From: Akkermansia sp.
GTDB lineage: Bacteria; Verrucomicrobiota; Verrucomicrobiia; Verrucomicrobiales; Akkermansiaceae
Assembly (NCBI GenBank): GCA_030531305.1
Contig: JAUNNT010000009.1
Location: forward strand, 1 to 44,802
DNA: 44,802 nt
Reading direction: 5' to 3'
Shown here: positions 24,584-33,381 of the stretch, piece by piece
Position numbering within the stretch: position 1 is the stretch's first letter
How the letters are laid out: each line of letters starts with the position of its first letter
The notes under the pieces: generated by a model
Database searches by the model: none
What the model saw: the letters and a program-made list of their open reading frames with translations, nothing else
Told to the model about the DNA's origin: nothing
Program-made: the position numbers and the translations under genes

Positions 24584-25104
24584 GCCTTGGATGCGTTGTT
24601 GAGTGCCTTGATTTCGTCGCGCAGCACGGCGGCGCGCTCGTAGTCCTCGCGCTCCACGGCCTGCTGCAGCTCGGCCTCCAGGTCCTGGGTGCTGCGCCGC
24701 GGCTGCTCCTGCTGCGGTGTCTCCCCGTCCTCGGCATCCTCGCAGGACGCGTTGAGCTCCGATGCCAGGAAGGTGTAGCAGTCCGGGCAGCCCAGGCGGT
24801 TGGTGCGGCGGTAGTCCTCCAGCGTGAAATGGCAAACCGGGCAGGCGGTGATTACATCACAGCCCTCGGCGGCGGGCTGGCGCTTCTCCTCCTTGTCGCC
24901 CTGCACCAGCTGCCGCACAATCTTGTCCATCTGCCGCTGCAGCTCCTGCGGGAAAAACTTCTCCGCGAAGGTGAGCGACTGCGGGTCGAACAGACCGCGC
25001 GCCTTGGCGCACTCCTCGCACAACGCCATCTCGGTTACCTTCCCGTTGACGATTTGCGTTAGAAACATCGAAGCCCTCCGGCCGCATATCTGGCACTTCT
25101 TCAC
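24580..25104 (-). CDS. mcsA: McsA-like zinc-finger and UVR-domain protein
   Basis: 174 residues from GTG at 25104. Two zinc fingers are seen: CQICG...CEEC near residues 4-33 and CPVC...CPDC near residues 86-108. The C-terminal UVR motif is LQQAVEREDYERAAVLRDEI. This is the McsA plan; McsA activates McsB and modulates ClpC in Firmicutes. An acidic Gln/Glu linker lies between the second finger and UVR. GTG is chosen because the predicted transcript starts one base before it and gives the family start VKKCQICG; the longer frame from 25218 runs through the promoter. No ctsR gene precedes it. Confidence 0.88.
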   Translation of the reverse strand: MKKCQICGRRASMFLTQIVNGKVTEMALCEECAKARGLFDPQSLTFAEKFFPQELQRQMDKIVRQLVQGDKEEKRQPAAEGCDVITACPVCHFTLEDYRRTNRLGCPDCYTFLASELNASCEDAEDGETPQQEQPRRSTQDLEAELQQAVEREDYERAAVLRDEIKALNNASKA

Positions 25105-25111
25105 GTACGTG

Positions 25112-25140
25112 AGACTACTCCCATGCGCGCGCGTTTTCCA
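25112..25140 (-). promoter_or_regulatory. Promoter of mcsA-mcsB-clpC operon, leaderless
   Basis: TGGAAA (25140-25135), 17-base spacer, TAGTCT (25117-25112). The predicted start is 25105, adjacent to the GTG at 25104. No CIRCE or heptad-repeat CtsR operator was seen. No heat-shock sigma-32-type boxes recognised. Confidence 0.5.
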
Positions 25141-25189
25141 GTCCCTGCCGTGTCTTTCTGTGTCAGCGCGGGCCGCCTGCAATTGCCGC

Positions 25190-25218
25190 TTGCGGAGGGT
25201 GAGCGGGAATGGTACCAT
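25190..25218 (+). promoter_or_regulatory. Promoter of the 25228 gene, near-leaderless
   Basis: TTGCGG (25190-25195), 17-base spacer, TACCAT (25213-25218). Predicted start 25225, three bases before GTG. Divergent from the mcsA promoter. Confidence 0.55.
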
Positions 25219-25227
25219 AGGGATGCT

Positions 25228-25971
25228 GTGTTGAAACGCATCACCAGGTCATGGTGGGCGGTGCCGCTGCTGAGCTTGGCGGTGCTGCTGTGCAACGCGT
25301 GCGGCCTGTGCCGCGCGGGCGGGGCCGTGTGGTTTGCGTGCTGCGTTTTGCTTGGCCTGCTGCTGGTTCCCGTGTGGCTGGCGGCGGTGGCGCTGCTGCG
25401 GAGGAAATGGCAGATTGTGCGCGTGTGGCGGCATGTGCTGGCGGGGTGCGCGGCGGAGGCGCTGCACCTTGTATGGTGCGTGGCCATGGTGCTGCTGTAT
25501 TCCGCGGTGGTGCTGTCCGAGCCCGTGGCGCGCGACACCTTTGCGGACGGTTTACAGGTGCCGCAGGGAGTGCAGCTGTTGTCGCCGCAGGACGGGGCGT
25601 CTGTTTCCGAGGCACCCTGCATCCGCCTTTCGGGCAGGGCCGGCATCTATGATGTGCTGCTGCGTTTGCCGCAGGATGCCAGTTCGGAGGGCGCGTTCAT
25701 GGTGCGCGCGGAGGAATACACCACGGGCAAGGATGTGGAAACCGACCCCATGGTGCACCGCGTTTCCGCAGAGGACCGCGCGGCCGCCAGGGATGGCATC
25801 ATCGAGATTGCCTTCCCGCACACCCGCGTGTACAGCGGCGACGAGGGGCAGTTCTACGGCTCGCGCTGGCAAATCATCTTTCTGCCGGACAGCGGTGAGC
25901 CCGAGCAGGTGTGCGAGGATTTGTACCTCATGGAGGGTTCGTCCTTGACATCTTCCGAAGCTGCTCGCTAG
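25228..25971 (+). CDS. Membrane protein of unknown function
   Basis: 247 residues from GTG at 25228. Three hydrophobic segments (about 10-27, 31-57 and 73-92) are followed by an extracytoplasmic domain of about 150 residues with beta-type sequence (VLLRLPQDASSEGAFMVRAEEY, GSRWQIIFLPDSGEPEQV). Five cysteines lie in or next to the membrane part. No family recognised. The TAG stop is part of the -10 (TAGTAT) of the next gene, so the two genes are tightly abutted but separately promoted. Confidence 0.7.
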   Translation: MLKRITRSWWAVPLLSLAVLLCNACGLCRAGGAVWFACCVLLGLLLVPVWLAAVALLRRKWQIVRVWRHVLAGCAAEALHLVWCVAMVLLYSAVVLSEPVARDTFADGLQVPQGVQLLSPQDGASVSEAPCIRLSGRAGIYDVLLRLPQDASSEGAFMVRAEEYTTGKDVETDPMVHRVSAEDRAAARDGIIEIAFPHTRVYSGDEGQFYGSRWQIIFLPDSGEPEQVCEDLYLMEGSSLTSSEAAR

Positions 25972-25974
25972 TAT
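25945..25974 (+). promoter_or_regulatory. Promoter of SUFU-domain gene, leaderless
   Basis: Consensus TTGACA (25945-25950), 18-base spacer, TAGTAT (25969-25974). Predicted start 25981, one base before the ATG. The whole promoter lies in the 3' end of the previous gene. Confidence 0.75.
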
Positions 25975-25981
25975 TCCTGTC

Positions 25982-26830
25982 ATGAGCGCATCGCCCGATT
26001 TGTTTTCCTGGTTGTTCAGCGAGCCCCGGCATATAGTCCAGGCTTTGTTTGTGGTGGCGGTGCTGGTTTTCTGCCTGGTGAAATTTATCCGGTGGCGCCG
26101 GCGGAGCGCTGCGGTGGAGTGGTACACGGCGGAGGAGATTGGCAGCTTCTCCGATGCCGCGGAGGAGGCCTTGGGCAAGAGTTCCAACATTTTCGTCGAG
26201 AAGGAATCGACGGAAATCCGTGTGGACATCCTGATGATACCGCCGGGGGAGCACTGCCCGTTCCTCACGCTGTGTACCATGGGCGTGGGGGCGCACCGCA
26301 TGACGGTGCCGCCCACGGACGGCATGGAGCTGCAGACGGATGATGGAACGGTGGACTTGCATCCGCTGGTGTTCCCCGGGTGGGACCGGGTGGAGCTGAT
26401 GATGTACCTGCCTGCGGATTGGGTTCCCCTGTGGATGGAGGATGGCGCGACCGAGGAGGAGATAGAGCGCAGCTATTGGCCTATCCTGTGGATGAAGAAT
26501 TTTGCGCGTGGAATGGTGGCCATGGACTGGTGGTTCGCCTTTGGCCAAACGGTGAACCCCCAGGAGAAACTTGGGGATTTCTCCGCCTTCGCCCTGGCCT
26601 CTCCCCTGCCGGATTGCACCAAGCCCGGTTTCACCCTGAACGTGGGTGACAAGGCAGTGAGTGTGCTGCAGCTGGTGCCGATTACGGAAAGCGAGTATGA
26701 GTCTGCCCGGAAAGGCAATATCAACACATGGGTGAAGGAGCTCCTGCCCGGCACGCCGGAGGAGATGCGGGAGTTCCTGGCGGAACGCGTGCAGCGCATG
26801 GGCGTGGTGCCCCGCAAGCCCAAGCCCTGA
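25982..26830 (+). CDS. Suppressor-of-fused (SUFU) domain protein with membrane anchor
   Basis: 282 residues. A membrane helix at about 17-36 and a basic stop (RWRRR) precede a soluble domain. The domain carries typical bacterial SUFU elements: VDILMIPPGEHCPFLTLCTMGVGAHRM (usual form ...f.tL.TmGmS...M.vP), RVELMMYLPADW, and a DWWFAFGQTV segment in place of the common ...LGHG. In bacteria these domains are often linked to immunity against contact-dependent toxins, but no toxin gene is near. The topology places the domain in the cytosol or periplasm; I cannot decide. Domain call fairly sure. Confidence 0.75.
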   Translation: MSASPDLFSWLFSEPRHIVQALFVVAVLVFCLVKFIRWRRRSAAVEWYTAEEIGSFSDAAEEALGKSSNIFVEKESTEIRVDILMIPPGEHCPFLTLCTMGVGAHRMTVPPTDGMELQTDDGTVDLHPLVFPGWDRVELMMYLPADWVPLWMEDGATEEEIERSYWPILWMKNFARGMVAMDWWFAFGQTVNPQEKLGDFSAFALASPLPDCTKPGFTLNVGDKAVSVLQLVPITESEYESARKGNINTWVKELLPGTPEEMREFLAERVQRMGVVPRKPKP

Positions 26831-26840
26831 GCCTGTCGCC

Positions 26841-27506
26841 TCATGGCAGAACGTCCATGTAGGCATCGAAATCCTGCGGCTCGCCCATGATGGGCGCAAA
26901 GAGCAGCACGCGCAAATCCGCAATGGCTGTGTGCGGTGCCACGGTGAGGGTGGAGCCGTTGTACCAGAGCAGCACGTTCGGGATGTTCGGCTCGCGGCGG
27001 CGGACGATGCGCTCCGCGTTCTCCGCGCTGATGGGGGCTTCCGCCAGCATGCGGCGCATGGATGTGGCTCCCAGCGCGCAGTCCAGCATGCGGATGCGCC
27101 CTGCCGCCACCCATTGCTCTCCGCTGAAGAAGAACTGCAATTCAATGTTGGGGTCGGCCAAATGCCCCTCCATCTCGTCCGCCCAGCCCCAGTCGGTATT
27201 CCATTGCGCCAGGCGCCGCAGGCGGTAGCGCAGCACGGTGGCTGGCACATGCGCGGGCAGCGCGGCGGGTGCGGGGTTGGCGTAGGCTTCCAGCTCCTGC
27301 GGGGTGGGCTTGCGCGGCGTCCCGGCCTCAGCTGCGCGGCGCGCGTGTTGCATCACGCGGTTGGAGACATAGGCCAGCGCGGCGATGCCCAGGATGATCC
27401 AGCCGAGCGAGCGCATGGCCAAATCCTGCCGCCCCATGATGAAGCAGCCCGCGGCCGTGGCCAACGCCACGCCCAGCACCGCATACTTTGCCGTTCGGGG
27501 ATTCAC
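26841..27506 (-). CDS. Membrane protein of unknown function
   Basis: 221 residues from GTG. Two helices (about 8-26 and 33-49) then a cytosolic or periplasmic domain of about 150 residues ending EPQDFDAYMDVLP. Recurrent Arg-rich segments (RYRLRRLAQW, ENAERIVRRREP). No family recognised. It lies 11 bases after ybaK and is convergent with the SUFU gene. Probably the last gene of the 31055-26841 transcript. Confidence 0.65.
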   Translation of the reverse strand: MNPRTAKYAVLGVALATAAGCFIMGRQDLAMRSLGWIILGIAALAYVSNRVMQHARRAAEAGTPRKPTPQELEAYANPAPAALPAHVPATVLRYRLRRLAQWNTDWGWADEMEGHLADPNIELQFFFSGEQWVAAGRIRMLDCALGATSMRRMLAEAPISAENAERIVRRREPNIPNVLLWYNGSTLTVAPHTAIADLRVLLFAPIMGEPQDFDAYMDVLP

Positions 27507-27517
27507 GGGGATGCGCG

Positions 27518-28009
27518 CTAGTTGTGGATGAGCCCGGTGGTGATGTCCGCCAGCTCGTAGCGCACCACCGTGGCCAGGTCTTTCAGGCCCACCTGCACCT
27601 GCAGGCCGATGCGCCCGCCGGAGAAGATGATGGAGTCGAACTGCGCGGCGGTGGCATCAATGGTGGTGCGGAACGCCTTTTTCATGCCAATGGGCGAGCA
27701 GCCGCCGTGGATGTAGCCCGTGAGCCCCAGCAGGTCCTTCTGCTTGAGCATCTCCAGCGATTTCTCCCCCACCGCCTTGGCCGCCTTCTTCAAATCAAGC
27801 CCCGCGCCCACGGGTATCACGAACACGTAGTGCTGCCCGCTGCGCCCCGTGGTCACCAGCGTCTTGAACACCTGCGCCGGGTCTTCCCCCAGGATGGCCG
27901 CCACCTCCAGCCCCGTGATGGCTCCCGCGCTTTCGTACGAGTACGCGCGGAAGTCTATCTTGCGCTGCTCCAGGGTGCGCACCACGTTGGTCTTTTCGCC
28001 CGGCTTCAT
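27518..28009 (-). CDS. ybaK: Cys-tRNA(Pro)/Cys-tRNA(Cys) deacylase YbaK
   Basis: 163 residues, standard length. YbaK-family proteins hydrolyse mischarged Cys-tRNA(Pro) in trans. Seen: ALVTT-type VFKTLVTTG, the invariant lysine in DLKKAAKAVGEKSLEM, the GYIHGGCSPIGMKK loop (family form GY..GG.SP.G.kK) and FSGGRIGLQVQVGLKDL. It sits between copA (7 bases) and an unknown membrane gene, a chance-looking grouping. Assignment firm. Confidence 0.92.
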   Translation of the reverse strand: MKPGEKTNVVRTLEQRKIDFRAYSYESAGAITGLEVAAILGEDPAQVFKTLVTTGRSGQHYVFVIPVGAGLDLKKAAKAVGEKSLEMLKQKDLLGLTGYIHGGCSPIGMKKAFRTTIDATAAQFDSIIFSGGRIGLQVQVGLKDLATVVRYELADITTGLIHN

Positions 28010-28016
28010 AACCGCA

Positions 28017-30212
28017 TCAGTACCCTTCGTCGTCTATCAGCCTGGGCAGGTCGGCCTCCGTTTGGCGGCCCTTGCCGCGCATGCGCAGGGCGGAAAGCAC
28101 CACGCACAGGCTGCTGGCGCACATGCAGCCCGCCGAGAACGCCGGCGTGGGCGTCCATTGGAAGAACGGGTAGAACGCGCCCGCCGCCAGGGGGATGGCC
28201 ACAATGTTGTACGCGAGCGCCCAGAAGATGTTGCGGCTGATGTTGTTCGTCAGCTTGCGGCTCAGCGTCATGGCATCCGCGGCGTTGACGAGGTCGTCGT
28301 GCGTAAGGATGATGTCCGCGCTGTTGAGCGCGGCGTCCGTGCCCATACCCACGGTCATGGAGACATCCGCCGCGGCGAGCGCCGGGGTGTCGTTGATGCC
28401 GTCGCCCACCATGAGCACCCTTTCGCCCGCGGCTTGCAAATCTTTCACCAGCTCCACCTTGCCCTGCGGTTGCACCTCCCATCTCGCATTCTCGATGCCG
28501 CACTGCAGTGCCACCTCGCTGGCGGTGCGCTGGCAATCGCCCGTCACCATGATGGTGCGCAGTCCCAGGCGGTGCAGCTCTCTGATAGCCTCCGTGCTGG
28601 TGTCGCGCAGGATGTCGGCCACGGCAATCATGCCGCAGAGGATACCGTTGCGCGCCACGTAGAGCGGGCTGGCTGCGGGCGGGATGTTCCAGAGGTCCAC
28701 GGCACTGATATCGACGCCGAGCTCCTTCATGAAGGTGGCGCTGCCGGCGGCGCAGGGCTGCCCGTTCACCGTGCCCTGCACACCGCGGCCCGGCGTGTTG
28801 GTGATTTGCTCCGCGTGGAAGGGATTGGGCTCACCCTGGGGCAGGGCGGCGCACACGGCGGCGGCGTAAGGGTGGTTGCAGCTTCCCTCCAACGCGGCCG
28901 CAAGCTGCAGCAGCTCTGTCTCTGTGATGCCAACGGGTATTGAGCCGCACGCGTGCGGCTGCCCCTGCGTGAGCGTGCCCGTTTTGTCCAGCACGGCCAC
29001 GGTGGCGCGCCAGGCGTTCTCCATGGCGTGGCCGTTGCGGAAGATGATGCCGTCGCGCGCGGCGCGCCCCGCCGCCACCATCACGGCTATCGGCGTGGCG
29101 AGCCCCAGCGCGCACGGGCAGGAGATGACCAGCACGGATATTCCGCGCCGCAGGGCAAACGACATGTCGTCCGCGTAATGCATCCACGCGGCGATGGAGG
29201 CAATGGCTATCAGGATGACCGCCGGCACGAACCATGCGGCTATTCTGTCCGCCGTGCGGGCGATGGAAGGCTTGGTGATTTCCGCCTCCCCGACCATTTT
29301 GATGATGCGGGAGAGTGCGGATTGCTGCGGCGCTGCGGTGGCGGTGATGGTGAGTGGTCCGGAGCCATTGACTGTTCCGGCAAAGACCTTGCTGCCGCGC
29401 TCCTTGACCATGGGTGTGCTCTCGCCCGTGAAGGTGGACTCGTCAATCTCGGAAACTCCGTCCACCACAGTGCCGTCGGCCGGCACCAGCTCGCCGGGCT
29501 TCACCAGCAGGGTGTCGCCCGGCATGATTTGCGCGGCGGGGATGCGCTCCTGTTTCCCGTCTCTCTGGATGGTGGCCTTGGCTGGCATGCGGCGGCGCAG
29601 GGCGGCCATGGCGTCGCCGGCTCCGGCGGTGCAGCGGGCTTCCAGCCAGCGGCCGAAGGCGACAATGGTGAGGATCATGGCCGCGCTGTCGGCGTAGGCG
29701 TGCCCGGCGTGCAGGTGCACCACATCCGCCATGCTGTACACGGTGGCGGTGGCGGCACCTAGTGCCACCAGGGTGTCCATGTTGGGTGCGGCGTGCAGCA
29801 GGGCGCGCAGCCCGCGCGTGAAGTAGCCGAAGTTGAGCACCAGGATGGGAGCCAGCAGGCAGAGCTCTATGCCCGGGTGGTCTTTGTCGATGAACCAGTG
29901 GTAGTGCAGCGCCAGCAGCGGCAGCAGGATGATGGCGGAAAGCGCCCACGGCAGGCAGGATGGCTTTCGCTTGGGCGCGGCAGGTGCCGCGGCTTCCCGC
30001 AGCTCCGCATGGAAGCCCGCCTTCTCCACCGCAGCCGTGATGTCCGCTGCGGCCAGCTTCTCGCCGTCATAGCACACGCGCATGAGCCCGGCCACCAGGT
30101 TGACCTCCGCGCGGGAGACGCCGTCCAGCTTGGAAACGCGGTCCTGCACACGGGAAGAGCAGACCGCGCAGCGCACGCCATCCAACACGAAAATCTGTTG
30201 CACCTCCGCCAT
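28017..30212 (-). CDS. copA: Copper-translocating P1B-type ATPase
   Basis: 731 residues. One N-terminal HMA domain with GVRCAVCSSRV (CxxC at about residues 15-18), then eight membrane helices. Key motifs: TGES phosphatase loop (FTGESTPM), the CPC metal site (SCPCALGLATPIA), DKTGTLTQG phosphorylation site, the HP locus (GSCNHPYAAA) and GDGINDTPALAAADVSM. The last helix has AGCMCASSLCVVLSALRMR, close to the Cu(I) form MSxSSxxVxxNALRL, but with Ser for Asn. It most likely exports Cu(I) from the cytosol. It starts 3 bases after the ankyrin gene. No copper chaperone or regulator nearby. Confidence 0.92.
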   Translation of the reverse strand: MAEVQQIFVLDGVRCAVCSSRVQDRVSKLDGVSRAEVNLVAGLMRVCYDGEKLAAADITAAVEKAGFHAELREAAAPAAPKRKPSCLPWALSAIILLPLLALHYHWFIDKDHPGIELCLLAPILVLNFGYFTRGLRALLHAAPNMDTLVALGAATATVYSMADVVHLHAGHAYADSAAMILTIVAFGRWLEARCTAGAGDAMAALRRRMPAKATIQRDGKQERIPAAQIMPGDTLLVKPGELVPADGTVVDGVSEIDESTFTGESTPMVKERGSKVFAGTVNGSGPLTITATAAPQQSALSRIIKMVGEAEITKPSIARTADRIAAWFVPAVILIAIASIAAWMHYADDMSFALRRGISVLVISCPCALGLATPIAVMVAAGRAARDGIIFRNGHAMENAWRATVAVLDKTGTLTQGQPHACGSIPVGITETELLQLAAALEGSCNHPYAAAVCAALPQGEPNPFHAEQITNTPGRGVQGTVNGQPCAAGSATFMKELGVDISAVDLWNIPPAASPLYVARNGILCGMIAVADILRDTSTEAIRELHRLGLRTIMVTGDCQRTASEVALQCGIENARWEVQPQGKVELVKDLQAAGERVLMVGDGINDTPALAAADVSMTVGMGTDAALNSADIILTHDDLVNAADAMTLSRKLTNNISRNIFWALAYNIVAIPLAAGAFYPFFQWTPTPAFSAGCMCASSLCVVLSALRMRGKGRQTEADLPRLIDDEGY

Positions 30213-30215
30213 GGC

Positions 30216-31055
30216 CTATTGCTCGTTGTCGTTTTCCTGCGGGGCGAGCAGGCGCTCCACATCTTCGCTGCGCGTCATGGAAGCGGCGTCGCGCCCGTCC
30301 TGCGGGTTCTTGTATGCCGGGTTCGCGCCGTGCTTGAGCAGGAGGCGCACCATGGGCGCGTCCCCGTTGAGGGCGGCATGCATGAGCGGGGTGTTGCCGT
30401 CCGCGTCCGCAGTGTCCACCGCGGCTCCGCGTTCCAGCAGCAACTCTGCAGCCTTCAGCTTACCGTTCACCACGGCGGCGTGCAGCGCGGTGGTGCCGCC
30501 GCAAAGGGCATCCCCGCGCATGCCGGATTCCAGCAGCAGGCGCAAGGTTCCAATTTGCCCGCTCTCCGCCGCCGTTTGCAGGGCGGCCAGGAAATCATCC
30601 GCATGCGCCGCTGCGTTCGGCTGGGAAAGCGCGCGTTCCAGCACATCCGTGCGCCCCGCCTTGGCCGCCAGCTGCAGCAGGCTCTCATCGTTCTCCGAGC
30701 GCGCTATGAAGGGGTATTCCGCATCGCCCGCGGGCCAGGCGTCCACCATGGCGCGCAGGGCGGCGGCGTCCTCGCGTGCGGCCTCGTCTGAATTGGTGGT
30801 GAGCACCCACGCCCCGCAGCCCAGAATGAGGAAGAACACGGCCCACACCGCCAGCATGGGTGCGCCGGCGCGGTGCGCGAGCGCGCGGGAGAGCGCGAGC
30901 ACCCCGTTGACCAGCATGCCCACGGCGCACAGGGTCATCACCCACGCCGCCACATTCACGGCGGCGGCTTCCCCCGCATCCGCGGAGTATCTCACATGCA
31001 CCGCCAGCATGATGATAACCGCCAGCAGCAGAACGGGATTGGCAAAAGATTTCAC
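30216..31055 (-). CDS. Membrane protein with C-terminal ankyrin repeats
   Basis: 279 residues from GTG at 31055. Three hydrophobic segments (about 5-22, 30-52 and 67-85), then five or six ankyrin repeats from about residue 115 (ESLLQLAAKAGRTDVLERAL, GTTALHAAVVNGKLKAAELLLERGA, GNTPLMHAALNGDAPMVRLLLKHGA). In-frame ATGs at 31067 and 31064 overlap the -10 box, and the predicted start is the base before the GTG, so I use the GTG. It is the promoter-proximal gene of a unit that runs into copA; functional connection to copper is unproven. Confidence 0.75.
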   Translation of the reverse strand: MKSFANPVLLLAVIIMLAVHVRYSADAGEAAAVNVAAWVMTLCAVGMLVNGVLALSRALAHRAGAPMLAVWAVFFLILGCGAWVLTTNSDEAAREDAAALRAMVDAWPAGDAEYPFIARSENDESLLQLAAKAGRTDVLERALSQPNAAAHADDFLAALQTAAESGQIGTLRLLLESGMRGDALCGGTTALHAAVVNGKLKAAELLLERGAAVDTADADGNTPLMHAALNGDAPMVRLLLKHGANPAYKNPQDGRDAASMTRSEDVERLLAPQENDNEQ

Positions 31056-31062
31056 GTCTTTC

Positions 31063-31091
31063 ATCATACCAAACGCGCACGCGCGTGACAA
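31063..31091 (-). promoter_or_regulatory. Promoter of ankyrin-copA-ybaK unit, leaderless
   Basis: TTGTCA (31091-31086), 17-base spacer, TATGAT (31068-31063). Predicted start 31056, next to GTG 31055. The -10 contains the first in-frame ATG. Confidence 0.65.
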
Positions 31092-31093
31092 GC

Positions 31094-32584
31094 CTATTTC
31101 AGCTTGGCGCGGAAGGGTATGGCGGGTAGGTTTTGGCGGTTCACCAGGTTGGGCTCCACGAACACGGCCCAGTTGTAGCGCACCTCCACCGGCTCGTCCA
31201 CGTAGTCCGCCGTCAGCTTCACGGTCTTGCCCTTCACCACGGCGGTGGCGGGCTGGAATTGGCCGTCACGCCCCGCCAACTCGAACCCGCGAACGGGCTT
31301 GCCGTCGGCGGCGTGCAGGCCGTCCGCGTGGGCGAAGGTGATGTACACGTCCTCCTCGTCAACGCGGGCCTTCTGGAACTCCGGGCCACGGCAGGGAACG
31401 GATTTGCGGTAGACATCCGCCAAGGCGCGGTTGGCGAGGCGTTCCGCCACCTGGTCCTTGTGGGGAGGGTGGACGTTGGCGTTGGTGGTGCCCAGATCGA
31501 TGGTGCAGACGCATGCCACGCCGGGCATGGCGTTGGCCACCTTGGCCTGGAGCTCTCGGAATTCCGGCCAGAAGGCGCGCAGCTTGGAGTTGTCTTTTAT
31601 GCGCGGCAGCTGCACCATGATGAACGGCAGGTCCTCCCTGGGCGAGGCCGATACCTCGCGCCAGCCCTTGATGAGCTCCGTGAGCAGCTTTTCCGATTGC
31701 ACGGCGTCCGGGATTTCCGCATCCGCCTCTCCCTGGTACCAAATCACGCCCGCCACGTTCATCTTGAGCCACGGGGCCACGCCCGTGCGGAAGAGGTAGC
31801 CGGGCTGGAACGGGTGGGCGTTGGTGAGATGGTCCTTCCCCAGGTTCCCCTCCACGCACTCTTGGTGCCACGGGGTGATGAACGGGCTCTGCCGCCACGT
31901 GCTGTCCAGCACCCCGGCGTACTCCTGGCGCAGCTTCTGCTCCGGCACCCAGCATATCATTTCCGACCCGCCCAGGGCGGCGTCAATGATGCCCACGGGC
32001 ACGCCCAGCGCCTTCTGCAGGCGGCTGGCGAATAGGTAGCCCACGGCGGATGCACGCGTGATGCTCTTGGGGCTGCTCACCGCCCACTGGCCCTCGAACA
32101 TGCGGCCCTCCTCCAGCAGCTTCAGCTCGCTTTCGGGAAAGGGCTTCTTGCCCATGTACGGGCGCGGCTCGCTGTGCCGCACGCGCAGCAGCGGGTTGTC
32201 CGCTCCCGCCAGTATCTCCTTGGCGTTGTCCGTCTCGTCCACGCGGAAGAGCATGTTGGATTGCCCGGAGGCAATCCACACCTCTCCCACCAGCACATCC
32301 GTGATTTTCGCGCGGTCCGCGCCTTGCTCAACCGTGAGGTCGTGCGGGCGCGCGCTGGCCTGCATGGGCGGCAGTTCCGCCTGCCAGCGGTTTTTGTGGA
32401 TGAACGCCTTGGCGCGCTTGCCGTTGAAGATGACCGTGATATCCCGGTCCACGCGCGTGGTGGTGCCCGCCACAATGACGGGCTTGCCCTGCTGCAGCAC
32501 CATGTGGTCCGCGTAGATGGGATCCAGCGTCACTTCCGCGTGCAGGAGCGTGCACGCCGCCAGGAGGATGAGTAGGGCTTTCAT
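31094..32584 (-). CDS. Sialate O-acetylesterase, exported
   Basis: 496 residues. A clear signal peptide ends near LLHAEVTL. The SASA/SGNH-like fold shows the nucleophile motif IASGQSNM near residue 108, IWYQGEADAEIPDA and HPPHKDQVAERLANRAL with the catalytic His near the C-terminal third. The family removes O-acetyl groups from sialic acids or related sugars, a step in using host mucin glycans; xylan acetylesterases share the fold, so the substrate is not certain. The first base of the ATG is the last base of the upstream stop (TGATG), so the gene is coupled to the lipoprotein. Confidence 0.88.
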   Translation of the reverse strand: MKALLILLAACTLLHAEVTLDPIYADHMVLQQGKPVIVAGTTTRVDRDITVIFNGKRAKAFIHKNRWQAELPPMQASARPHDLTVEQGADRAKITDVLVGEVWIASGQSNMLFRVDETDNAKEILAGADNPLLRVRHSEPRPYMGKKPFPESELKLLEEGRMFEGQWAVSSPKSITRASAVGYLFASRLQKALGVPVGIIDAALGGSEMICWVPEQKLRQEYAGVLDSTWRQSPFITPWHQECVEGNLGKDHLTNAHPFQPGYLFRTGVAPWLKMNVAGVIWYQGEADAEIPDAVQSEKLLTELIKGWREVSASPREDLPFIMVQLPRIKDNSKLRAFWPEFRELQAKVANAMPGVACVCTIDLGTTNANVHPPHKDQVAERLANRALADVYRKSVPCRGPEFQKARVDEEDVYITFAHADGLHAADGKPVRGFELAGRDGQFQPATAVVKGKTVKLTADYVDEPVEVRYNWAVFVEPNLVNRQNLPAIPFRAKLK

Positions 32585-33372
32585 CAGGATTCCACGTTGG
32601 AGACGTAGAAGAGCTGGTTGTCCAGCCGCACTTCATAGCGCCCGCCGGGGACGATGGAGATGTTGAGCGTGCGGTTGGAGTAGTCCACGGGCGTGTTCAC
32701 GCGGTAGCGGCGGATTTCCGGCGCGCCCGGTTGGTCGGGGTCGCGCACCACCACCACGATGGGCCACTTGATGGGCTCCGCCTTGGTGAACGGCGTGTTC
32801 CACGTCTTGTTGGGCGTCATGGGCCCGCACGGGTAGATGGTGCCCGCGGAGTCCTGCGCCTCGATGAAGAGCTGCCCGGAGGTCTTGTTGGTGATGGACA
32901 CGGTGTAGTCCAGCTGGCCCGTGGGGTGCGCGGGCGGCAGGCTCACCGTGGGCTTGCTCTGCACGGGCGGCAGCGCGGCGGGCGGTGCCGGCTGTGGCGC
33001 GGGAGTGACGTAGGCGGGTTCAGGCGCGGGCTGCTGGGCGGCCGGCTCTGGTATGTTCACCTGGGTGCGCTGCTGCTGGTTGGCGCCGGGCGTGGGGTCC
33101 AGGGCAGGGGGCTGGAATCCCGCATCCCCGCCGGGAACGGCTCCCTGCCTGTTGCGCGCGTACTCCGCCGCCTGCCGCTCGAATGCGGCGTCCGGGTCGG
33201 AATCCCTGGCCTCCGTGATGGCCTGGCCGGGCAGGGCCAGGTAGCGGCCCAGCTTGTGCGTCTCCTTCAGGCGGGCGCGCGCGTCTGCCTGCGGGTCGAA
33301 TTCCGTCACGGTCTGCTGGCAGGCGGTCAGGCCCACGGCAGCCAGGACGACAAGGAGCGGGGTTTTCATCAT
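32584..33372 (-). CDS. Lipoprotein of unknown function with Pro-rich linker
   Basis: 262 residues. The signal peptide ends in LTAC, a good lipobox. A charged helical part (to about residue 75) leads to a Pro/Ala/Gln linker of about 65 residues and then a beta-rich domain (LDYTVSITNKTSGQLFIEAQDSAG...RYEVRLDNQLFYVSNVES). The linker may cross the periplasm or murein. Unknown family. Start at 33372 or 33369. Coupled by TGATG to the sialate esterase, so the pair may act on the same surface substrate; that is inference. Confidence 0.7.
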   Translation of the reverse strand: MMKTPLLVVLAAVGLTACQQTVTEFDPQADARARLKETHKLGRYLALPGQAITEARDSDPDAAFERQAAEYARNRQGAVPGGDAGFQPPALDPTPGANQQQRTQVNIPEPAAQQPAPEPAYVTPAPQPAPPAALPPVQSKPTVSLPPAHPTGQLDYTVSITNKTSGQLFIEAQDSAGTIYPCGPMTPNKTWNTPFTKAEPIKWPIVVVVRDPDQPGAPEIRRYRVNTPVDYSNRTLNISIVPGGRYEVRLDNQLFYVSNVES

Positions 33373-33381
33373 AACGCCTCC

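Noticed and set aside
25105..25227. CtsR or CIRCE operator at the Clp operon
   Set aside because: No direct heptad repeat or inverted 9-bp repeat typical of these operators is present.
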